From Novosphingobium guangzhouense (GTDB lineage Bacteria > Pseudomonadota > Alphaproteobacteria > Sphingomonadales > Sphingomonadaceae): 64,000 nt of DNA. The stretch is taken from assembly GCF_002896965.1 (NCBI RefSeq), contig NZ_LYMM01000031.1, positions 19,513-83,512 of the forward strand. The letters run 5' to 3'. Made by a program: the position numbers and the translations under genes. Numbering within the stretch: position 1 is the stretch's first letter; each line of letters starts with the position of its first letter. Below the pieces are notes generated by a model, which saw only the letters and a program-made list of their open reading frames with translations, was not told the DNA's origin and did no database searches. Below are positions 52,859 to 59,439 of this stretch, in pieces.

Positions 52859-54973
52859 CTATCCGATCGCGCCCAGACTGCGCAGGCGCGCGCGCGGGTG
52901 GATCTCGTTCTGCGAAAGCACGACCGTGGCGGGCCGAACGCGTTCGATGATCGATCGCACGAAGGGGCGCAGGCTGGGGCTGGTCAGAAGGCAGGGGATT
53001 TCGCCCTGCGCGGCAAGCCGGTCATAGGTTTCCCGCACCGAACCGATGAACGCCTGCAACTGCGACGGCGCCATGGCAAGGTGCCGGTCATCGCCCTGCC
53101 CGATGATCGCTTCGGAAAACGCCTCGTCCCACGCGGGGCCAAGCGCAACGATCGGGATCGTGCCGTCCAGCGTGTGCTGCGCCGATATCTGGCGGGCAAG
53201 GCGCGAACGCACATGCTCGGTCACTTGCGTAAGGTTGGTGGTGATCGCGCTGGCTTCTGCCACGCCTTCGAGGATGGTGGGCATGTCGCGGATGGAGACG
53301 CCCTCGGCCAGCAGGTTCTGCAGCACCCGCTGCACGCCCGAAACCGAGATGCGCGAAGGCACGATATCGGCGATCAGCTTGGCCGAATCCTTGTGGACTT
53401 CATCCAGCAACTTCTGCGTTTCGGAGTAGGAAAGCAGGTCGGCGATGTTGTCCTTGACGATCTCGGTCAGGTGGGTGGTGACCACGGTGCCGCAATCCAC
53501 CACCGTCAGGCCCCGGAAGCCCGCTTCCTGCCGCAGTTCGCGGTCGATCCACTGGGCGGGCAGCTTGAACACGGGTTCCTGCGTGGCCTCGCCCGAAAGG
53601 CCCGTTTCGCCCCCGCCCGCATTGATCACCAGCAGCTTGCCGATGCGCAGTTCGCCGCGCGCGGTTTCCGTCTCCTTGACGTAGACGACGTATTCGTTCG
53701 CCTGCAGCGCCATGTTGTCGATGATGCGCACCGAAGGCAGCACGAAGCCGTAATCGATCGCCATCTGGCGGCGCAGCGCGCGCACCTGATCGTCAAGGCG
53801 CGGCTCGGCGCTAGCATCGTTGATCAGGGGCAGCAGGCCATAGCCCAGCTCGATCCGCAGCGCGTCGATGGCAAGGGTGCGCGCGATCGGTTCTTCGGCC
53901 TGCGCCGCGCTCTGCCGGGCCTGTGCGGCGGCTTCCTCCACGCGGGCGGCGGCGGCCTGCCCTTCGGCCTTCTTCGTCATCGTCCACGCCAGCCATCCGC
54001 AGCCCGCGCCCAGCAGCGCGAAGGGCAGGAACGGCAGCCCCGGCATCAGCGCCAGCATTCCCATCAACGCGCCCGCAATGCCGAACGCCTTGGGATAGCG
54101 GCCAAGCTGATCGCCCAGCGCCGCGCCGGTCTTGCCCACGACGCCGCCCTTGGACACCAGCAGGCCCGCCGCCGTCGACACGATCAGCGCCGGAATCTGG
54201 CTGACGAGGCCGTCGCCCACCGTCAGGATGGTGTAGGTGGTGAACGCCTGCCCGAACGGGACGCCGTGGATCGCCACGCCCACGATCAGGCCGACGACGA
54301 TATTGATCGCGGTGATCAGCAGCGCCGCCACCGCATCGCCCTTCACGAACTTCGAGGCACCGTCCATGGCGCCGTAGAAGCCGCTTTCCTGCTCGATCTC
54401 GGACCGGCGCGCGCGGGCGACATCTTCGGTGATGGTCCCGGCGTTGAGGTCGGCGTCGATCGCCATCTGCTTGCCGGGCATCGCATCGAGGCTGAAACGC
54501 GCCGCCACTTCGGCGATGCGGCCCGCGCCCTTGGTGATCACCACGAAGTTGATGACGATCAGGATCGCGAAGATCGTCAGGCCGATGACGGTCTGCCCGC
54601 CCATCAGGAATTCACCAAAGGCCGCGATCACGCCGCCTGCCGCATCGTGCCCTTCATGCCCGTGGCCCAGGATCAGGCGGGTCGAGGCCAGGTTCAGGCC
54701 AAGCCGCAGCATCGTGGTGATCAGCAGGATCGTCGGGAAGCTGGAAAGCTGCAGCGGCTTTTCGATGAACAGCGCCGTCATCAGGATGAGGACGGATGCC
54801 GTGATCGACAGCGCCAGCCCCATGTCGAGCATCCACGCCGGCATCGGCAGGATGAGCATGGCGATGATCGCCCCCACGCCCAGCGCCAGCGCCAGATCGC
54901 GCCCCGGCCCAAGGCGGGTGAGGAACTGCGTGACCTGCGGCGGGATCGGGGACTTCGTGGGCGCGGTGGCCAT
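52859..54973 (-). CDS. flhA: Flagellar type III export gate protein FlhA
   Basis: A 704-residue component of the flagellar export gate. The N-terminal half has eight membrane helices and the FHIPEP-type region (VITKGAGRIAEVAARFSLDA, then MPGKQMAIDADLNAG). The C-terminal cytoplasmic domain (from about residue 360) binds chaperone-substrate complexes and forms the nonameric ring. ATG 54973 is chosen because upstream in-frame codons add a basic, unrelated stretch. It begins four bases after the stop of the FlbD-like gene, as the last gene of the leftward flagellar operon. Confidence 0.95.
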   Translation of the reverse strand: MATAPTKSPIPPQVTQFLTRLGPGRDLALALGVGAIIAMLILPMPAWMLDMGLALSITASVLILMTALFIEKPLQLSSFPTILLITTMLRLGLNLASTRLILGHGHEGHDAAGGVIAAFGEFLMGGQTVIGLTIFAILIVINFVVITKGAGRIAEVAARFSLDAMPGKQMAIDADLNAGTITEDVARARRSEIEQESGFYGAMDGASKFVKGDAVAALLITAINIVVGLIVGVAIHGVPFGQAFTTYTILTVGDGLVSQIPALIVSTAAGLLVSKGGVVGKTGAALGDQLGRYPKAFGIAGALMGMLALMPGLPFLPFALLGAGCGWLAWTMTKKAEGQAAAARVEEAAAQARQSAAQAEEPIARTLAIDALRIELGYGLLPLINDASAEPRLDDQVRALRRQMAIDYGFVLPSVRIIDNMALQANEYVVYVKETETARGELRIGKLLVINAGGGETGLSGEATQEPVFKLPAQWIDRELRQEAGFRGLTVVDCGTVVTTHLTEIVKDNIADLLSYSETQKLLDEVHKDSAKLIADIVPSRISVSGVQRVLQNLLAEGVSIRDMPTILEGVAEASAITTNLTQVTEHVRSRLARQISAQHTLDGTIPIVALGPAWDEAFSEAIIGQGDDRHLAMAPSQLQAFIGSVRETYDRLAAQGEIPCLLTSPSLRPFVRSIIERVRPATVVLSQNEIHPRARLRSLGAIG

Positions 54974-54977
54974 GGGT

Positions 54978-55469
54978 TCAGGCCGCCGGTTGCGCGCCGG
55001 CCGCCATTTCCGCCCGCACCACGCCGGCAAGTGCCGGCGGCACCGCCATCCCGTTCGCCTGGAACGAGCGCAGCTTGTTGCGCATGGTGCGCACGGAAAT
55101 GCCCAGCATCGCCGCCGCCGCGCTGCGGTTGCCGCCGCAGTGGCGCAGGGTCTGCAGGATCAGTTCACGCTCCACATCGGCGATGTTCTGCCCGACAAGA
55201 CCGGAAACGGAAGCGGTCACCGAACCGTCGGCCGAGAGTTGAGACCGTCCGCCGCGCAGCCGCGCCAGCACGTCCTTGAGGTTCACCGCAAGATCCACGA
55301 CGACGACGTCGGCTTCCGGTCCGGTCCAGCCATCGAAGGCGGCGGGCGCGGATTCCACGCCGATGCGGGTGGCGCAGCCACGTACCATCTCGTTGGCAAG
55401 GCCCACCGCGTCGCCCAGTTCGCCCACCAGCATCAGCCGGGTAGCATCATGATCGCGCGCCGTCATCAT
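54978..55469 (-). CDS. FlbD-like flagellar regulator reduced to N-terminal and Fis-type DNA-binding parts
   Basis: A 163-residue protein. Residues ~95-140 form a Fis-type helix-turn-helix (VERELILQTLRHCGGNRSAA, then LGISVRTMRNKLRSF) as found at the C-terminus of sigma-54 activators. Residues 1-75 resemble a degenerate receiver (RLMLVGELGDAVGLANEM, VVVVDLAVN). No AAA+ domain (GESGTGKE-type Walker A, GAFTGA loop) is present. The locus equals flbD in the Caulobacter fliF-fliG-flbE-fliN-flbD operon, but FlbD is about three times longer. It may bind flagellar promoters without activating sigma-54 itself. It overlaps the fliN stop by four bases. Confidence 0.78.
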   Translation of the reverse strand: MMTARDHDATRLMLVGELGDAVGLANEMVRGCATRIGVESAPAAFDGWTGPEADVVVVDLAVNLKDVLARLRGGRSQLSADGSVTASVSGLVGQNIADVERELILQTLRHCGGNRSAAAAMLGISVRTMRNKLRSFQANGMAVPPALAGVVRAEMAAGAQPAA

Positions 55470-55825
55470 CCCTCCTTGCGGACGATTTCGGTCAGCGTGA
55501 CGCCCAGCGTGGCATCGATCAGCACCACTTCGCCGCGCGCGATGATGCGGTTGTTGACGAAGATGTCCACCGGCTCGCCCACCCGGCGGTCCAGTTCCAC
55601 CACCATGCCGGGTTTCAGCCGCAACAGGTCGCCGATATCCATCTTTGACCGGCCCAGCACCGCCTGCACCTTAACCGGCACGTCGAACACGGCCTGCAGG
55701 TCGTCGGGCGTCGGCGGGGTGGAGGGGCGCGGCGGCAGCGCGGTTTCGCCGGTCAGGACCGGGGCCGGTTCCTCAGGCAGGTGCGCCGGGGTCAGCTGGT
55801 GCCGGGGATCGAGCGGGTCGCTCAT
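55466..55825 (-). CDS. fliN: Flagellar motor switch protein FliN
   Basis: A 119-residue C-ring protein. The C-terminal SpoA domain is clear (VKVQAVLGRSKMDIGDLLRL, then VDIFVNNRIIARGEVVLID and GVTLTEIV). A Pro-rich N-terminal extension of about 40 residues is probably unstructured. FliN helps form the lower C-ring and interacts with FliH and export substrates. Starts 11 bases after the fliF stop and overlaps the FlbD-like gene by ATGA-type overlap, so it is part of the operon. Confidence 0.93.
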   Translation of the reverse strand: MSDPLDPRHQLTPAHLPEEPAPVLTGETALPPRPSTPPTPDDLQAVFDVPVKVQAVLGRSKMDIGDLLRLKPGMVVELDRRVGEPVDIFVNNRIIARGEVVLIDATLGVTLTEIVRKEG

Positions 55826-55835
55826 CGGATACCTT

Positions 55836-57422
55836 TCACGTGTTCATCCACTGGCGGATGACGGAGGCGGATTCCGCCGGGTTGGAAGCGATGGTGTCGC
55901 CGATGCGCTTGATCGCGGACAGCTTCACCCGCCCGTCGACATGGGCCAGCGCCACTTCCTGATCGAGCAGCGGCATGTCCTGTGCCGCATCGTCCATCGG
56001 CTCAAGCTGCGCGGTGGAAACATTGCCCGCGTTCTGGCGGCGGTCCTCGCCCTCAGGCAAGTCACCAGTCGGCGGCGGCAGCAGCGCGGGCGCGTTCGGG
56101 CGGCGCAGCATGCGGATCGCAAAGAGGACGATGCCGCCCACCAGCACGATCTTGAGCACATCGAGGATGCGATCGACGGTCAGGCCGAACGGCAGCCCGC
56201 CGTCGATGCCGTCCACGTCCTGCGCGGCGAAGGGCATGTTCTCCACCACCACGCTGTCGCCCCGCTCGCTGTCGAAGCCGACGGCGTTCTCGACAAGGCG
56301 CTGCAGGCGGTCGAGCTGCGGCTGCGGCAGGCCCTTTTCGCCGCCGTCCACCATCACCGCCACGGTCAGGCGCTTGACCTGCCCCGGCGTGCGCACGGCC
56401 ACTTTCTGGACGCGGCTGTTCTGGTAGGTGGTGTCTTCGGAAGTCTCGTTCTGCGCGGCGTTGCGGCTGTCGCCATTGGCGCCGTTCTGCGCGACGGCGG
56501 CGTTCTCGGGCAGCTGCGTGGCCACGGTCGCGCCTTGCGCGCCGGGGGTCTTTTCGGTGCTCTGGTTGCTCGATTCGACGCTGACCTGATGCTGGATCAC
56601 CTGCTTGTCGGGATCGAACGTCTCGGATTCCTCGCGCACCTGATCACGTTCGAGCACGGCGGCCACTTCGGCGCGGACCTTGCCGTGGCCCACGATGGGT
56701 TCCACCATCGTCTCGATCTGGTCGCGCAGGCGGGCCTCGACGGCGGCCTGCCGCTCCTCGATGTTGCCCGCGCTGCCTTCGCCCTCACCCGCGCGGGCCA
56801 GCAATGCGCCGGTCTGGTCGACCACCGACACCGCTTCGGGCGAAAGATCGGGCACGGCCGAGGACACGAGGTAACGGATCGCCTGCACCGCTTCGGCGGG
56901 AAGGCGCCCGGTGGTCTTGACCGTCACCGATGCGCTGGCCTTGCGCGGCTCCGTCTCGAACATCGCGCGTTCGGGCATGACGACATGGACGCGCGCGCGG
57001 CTGACCCGGTCGAGGCTTTCGATGGAGCGGGTCAGCTCCCCCTCGATCGCGCGAGTCTCGTTCAGCTTCGCGCGGGAAGAGGAGATGCCGAAAGGCTCCT
57101 CCTGATCGAGCACGTCATAGCCGATCTTGCCGCCCAGCTGCTCAGACGCCATCGCCATGCGCAGTTCGGGCAGCTTGTCCACCGGCGCCATGATCGCGGT
57201 GCCGTCGGCCGAAAGCTGGAAGGGCACGCCCTGCCCCTTCAGCTTCTCGGTAATCGTAGAGGCAGCGGAAGGGTCAAGATCGGTGTAGAGATAGCCCATC
57301 GCGCTGTCGGGCGTGCGCATGGCCATCCAGCCCAGCCCCAGCAGCAGCGCCAGCGCGACGCCGCCCATCATCGCGGCGCGGCGCACGCCTATCTGCCCGA
57401 TGAAATTGCGCAACGCTTCCAA
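55836..57422 (-). CDS. fliF: Flagellar MS-ring protein FliF
   Basis: A 528-residue MS-ring subunit with two membrane helices (near residues 16-35 and about 415-435), an N-terminal YscJ-type ring-building domain (GYLYTDLDPSAASTITEKL, then GTAIMAPVDKLPELRMAMAS), VSRARVHVVMPER, and a long periplasmic part with a Gln/Asn-rich loop. The C-terminal cytoplasmic tail binds FliG. It is preceded by its own possible promoter (TATAAT on the minus strand at 57478-57473), although it lies after fliG and fliH. Confidence 0.95.
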   Translation of the reverse strand: MEALRNFIGQIGVRRAAMMGGVALALLLGLGWMAMRTPDSAMGYLYTDLDPSAASTITEKLKGQGVPFQLSADGTAIMAPVDKLPELRMAMASEQLGGKIGYDVLDQEEPFGISSSRAKLNETRAIEGELTRSIESLDRVSRARVHVVMPERAMFETEPRKASASVTVKTTGRLPAEAVQAIRYLVSSAVPDLSPEAVSVVDQTGALLARAGEGEGSAGNIEERQAAVEARLRDQIETMVEPIVGHGKVRAEVAAVLERDQVREESETFDPDKQVIQHQVSVESSNQSTEKTPGAQGATVATQLPENAAVAQNGANGDSRNAAQNETSEDTTYQNSRVQKVAVRTPGQVKRLTVAVMVDGGEKGLPQPQLDRLQRLVENAVGFDSERGDSVVVENMPFAAQDVDGIDGGLPFGLTVDRILDVLKIVLVGGIVLFAIRMLRRPNAPALLPPPTGDLPEGEDRRQNAGNVSTAQLEPMDDAAQDMPLLDQEVALAHVDGRVKLSAIKRIGDTIASNPAESASVIRQWMNT

Positions 57423-57553
57423 GTCCGGCCTTCCGACATCTCGGCGCCACCCCAGTCGCGGCCCCCGAGGGCATTATAGGATGATGCTAGGCAAGACTTG
57501 CCGGGATGGGGAAAATTCTCTCAGGCCCGCACCGCCGCCCTAGGGTCAGGACC
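57423..57553 (-). promoter_or_regulatory. fliH-fliF gap with candidate fliF promoter and palindrome
   Basis: On the minus strand a perfect TATAAT (57478-57473) lies about 50 bases before the fliF start. At the fliH end, TAGGGTC (57541-57547) and GACCCTA (57550-57556) form a perfect 7-pair palindrome with a 2-base spacer, overlapping the fliH TAG stop. The gap is much larger than others in this operon, so fliF may have its own transcript. No sigma-54 GG-N10-GC signature was found. Confidence 0.4.
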
Positions 57554-58306
57554 CTAAATCAGCACCCCTGCCAGTTCGGCCATCACTGCCGCGCGGCGGG
57601 CCTGGGCGTCGACGTTGAGGCCGCCGGAACTCCATTCGATGCGGGCATCGCCTTCGGGCACTTGCGGGTCTTCCACCACGGTGATCGCCAACGGGCGGCC
57701 GCATTTCGCCTCGCGCGCTTCGATGAGGACGGCCACTTCCTCGCGCATGTCGGGGTTGGCGCGCACGATCAGTGCGGTGCCCTGCGTCACCTGATCCAGC
57801 GCGCGGGCAAGGGCTTCGTCCACGGCGCGGGCCGGGGTGGCCTCGATCGCATGGCCGGCCAGCATCTCGGCGGCGTGGAGCGCCAGCGCCCCCGCTTCCC
57901 CCGTCAGGCGGCGAGTGACAGTGTCGATCTGCGCCTCCACCCCGTCGAGCGCGGCGTGCAGCGCATCGGTGGCGGCCAGCAGGGCTTCGCCGCGCTCGCC
58001 GCGGGCCTGCGCAGCCCCTGCCTCGAACCCGTCGGCGCGGGCGCGGGCAAGTTCGGCCTGATGATCAGCCTGAAGGCGCGCGATATGCCCTTCCAGTTCC
58101 GCGATCCGATCACGCAGCGCTTCGGGCCGCACCTCTGCGGCGGACGTGGCGTGCGGTTGGCCGGACACAGGTTCACCGGGCACAGGTTCGCCCGGCATAG
58201 CCGCCAGCGGCGTCTCGACAGGGTGGAAGAACACCCGGTCGAAGCCGAAAGGTTGTATCGTCGCTGCGCCTTCCACACTCACCTCTGCCGGCACCTCTGC
58301 AGGCAC
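57554..58306 (-). CDS. fliH: Flagellar export ATPase regulator FliH (FlbE-like)
   Basis: A 250-residue cytoplasmic protein. A Pro/Glu-rich N-terminus (residues 1-60) is followed by a coiled coil (RPEALRDRIAELEGHIARL) and the FliH/HrpE-type C-terminal domain (DPQVPEGDARIEWSSGGLNV, then VMAELAGVLI). FliH binds the FliI ATPase and docks on FliN. The start is GTG 58306, one base after the fliG stop. The position between fliG and fliN-type genes supports the call, since the family is poorly conserved. In Caulobacter the equivalent gene is called flbE. Confidence 0.85.
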   Translation of the reverse strand: MPAEVPAEVSVEGAATIQPFGFDRVFFHPVETPLAAMPGEPVPGEPVSGQPHATSAAEVRPEALRDRIAELEGHIARLQADHQAELARARADGFEAGAAQARGERGEALLAATDALHAALDGVEAQIDTVTRRLTGEAGALALHAAEMLAGHAIEATPARAVDEALARALDQVTQGTALIVRANPDMREEVAVLIEAREAKCGRPLAITVVEDPQVPEGDARIEWSSGGLNVDAQARRAAVMAELAGVLI

Positions 58307-58307
58307 A

Positions 58308-59342
58308 TCAATAGATCATCGCATCGTCGCTCTTGGGATCGGCGAGCATGATTTCGCCGCGTTCGCCCAGATCCTTGGCCAGCGTGACGAGGTTGCCCTG
58401 TGCCGCTTCGCATTCGCGCGCGCGCACCGGACCCATCGCGGCCATGTCGTCGCGCATCAGCTTGGCGGCGCGCTCCGTCATCGCGCCGAAGAACAGGCGG
58501 CGCATATCCTCGGGCGCGCCCTTGAGCGCCAGCGCCAGTTCGCGCTTGTTGCAGTTGCGCACGATGACCTGGATCGCGCTGGGCAGCAGGTTCGCCAGAT
58601 CCTCGAAGGTGAACATCAGCGCGCGGATGCGTTCCGCCTCTTCGGGCGCCTTCTGGTCGAGCGCGCCCAGCATCGCCTCTTCGGTAGAGCGGTCGAGCGC
58701 GTTGAACAGTTCGGCCATCGCCTCGTGCGGGTCGCGCCGCTGCGAGCGGGACAGGTTGGTCATGAATTCGGTCTTGAGCGTCTGCTCGACCTGCACGATC
58801 ACGTCCTTCTGCACGGTTTCGGTCTTGAGCATGCGCATCACGACCTCGGTGCCGAAATCGCGCGGCAGCGCCGCCAGCACGCGCGCGGAATGATCGGGCT
58901 TGAGCTTCTGAAGGATCACCGCGACGGTCTGCGGGTGCTCGCTCTTGAGGTAGCCGGCCAGCACGCCTTCGCTGACGTTCGACAGCTTGTCCCACATCGT
59001 CCGGCCCGAAGGCCCCCGGATGTCCTCCATGATATCCTTGACGCGTTCGGGCGAAAGCACGCCTTCCAGCAGCCGCTCGGTCGTTTCATAGGAGCCGTGC
59101 AGCGTGGTGATCGACGACACTTCCCCCGCGAACTGCCCCAGCAGGTATTCGACGACGACAGCGGGCACCCGGCCGAGCGAGGCGATCGAGGAGGACAGCT
59201 CCCTGATCTCGTCGTCGTTCAGCTGTTGCCAGATGGGAATGCCGTGCTCCTGGCCGAGCGCCAGCAGCAGCGCGGCAGCGCGCTGGGTGCCCGAATATTT
59301 CTTGAGCTCCGGCGGCTCACCCACCGCGGTCATCATGTTCAC
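58308..59342 (-). CDS. fliG: Flagellar motor switch protein FliG
   Basis: A 344-residue C-ring protein. It has the N-terminal FliF-binding domain (AAALLLALGQEHGIPIWQQL), the middle domain with the EHPQ motif (SEHPQTVAVILQKL) and the C-terminal torque helix with charged residues (TFEDLANLLPSAIQVIVRN). GTG 59342 is taken as start because AAGGA lies eight bases before it. ATG 59336 is an alternative. It is the first gene of the leftward operon. Gene order fliG-fliH-fliF differs from the common fliF-fliG-fliH. Confidence 0.95.
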   Translation of the reverse strand: MNMMTAVGEPPELKKYSGTQRAAALLLALGQEHGIPIWQQLNDDEIRELSSSIASLGRVPAVVVEYLLGQFAGEVSSITTLHGSYETTERLLEGVLSPERVKDIMEDIRGPSGRTMWDKLSNVSEGVLAGYLKSEHPQTVAVILQKLKPDHSARVLAALPRDFGTEVVMRMLKTETVQKDVIVQVEQTLKTEFMTNLSRSQRRDPHEAMAELFNALDRSTEEAMLGALDQKAPEEAERIRALMFTFEDLANLLPSAIQVIVRNCNKRELALALKGAPEDMRRLFFGAMTERAAKLMRDDMAAMGPVRARECEAAQGNLVTLAKDLGERGEIMLADPKSDDAMIY

Positions 59343-59439
59343 TGCGAGATTCCTTGAAAAATGCGCAATTTCATCCGATCGCGAAGTCTTCCTTCTATTT
59401 ATAGGAGGGACACCCGCGCAACCGGATCACGAGGCACAA

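Noticed and set aside
54429..57479. A 1016-codon rightward frame across flhA, fliN and fliF
   Set aside because: Shadow of three clearly recognisable flagellar genes on the opposite strand.
57423..57540. Sigma-54 promoter before fliF
   Set aside because: A GGCAAG-TCTTGC sequence was noticed but the GG and GC are 8 bases apart rather than 10, so it does not fit the consensus.
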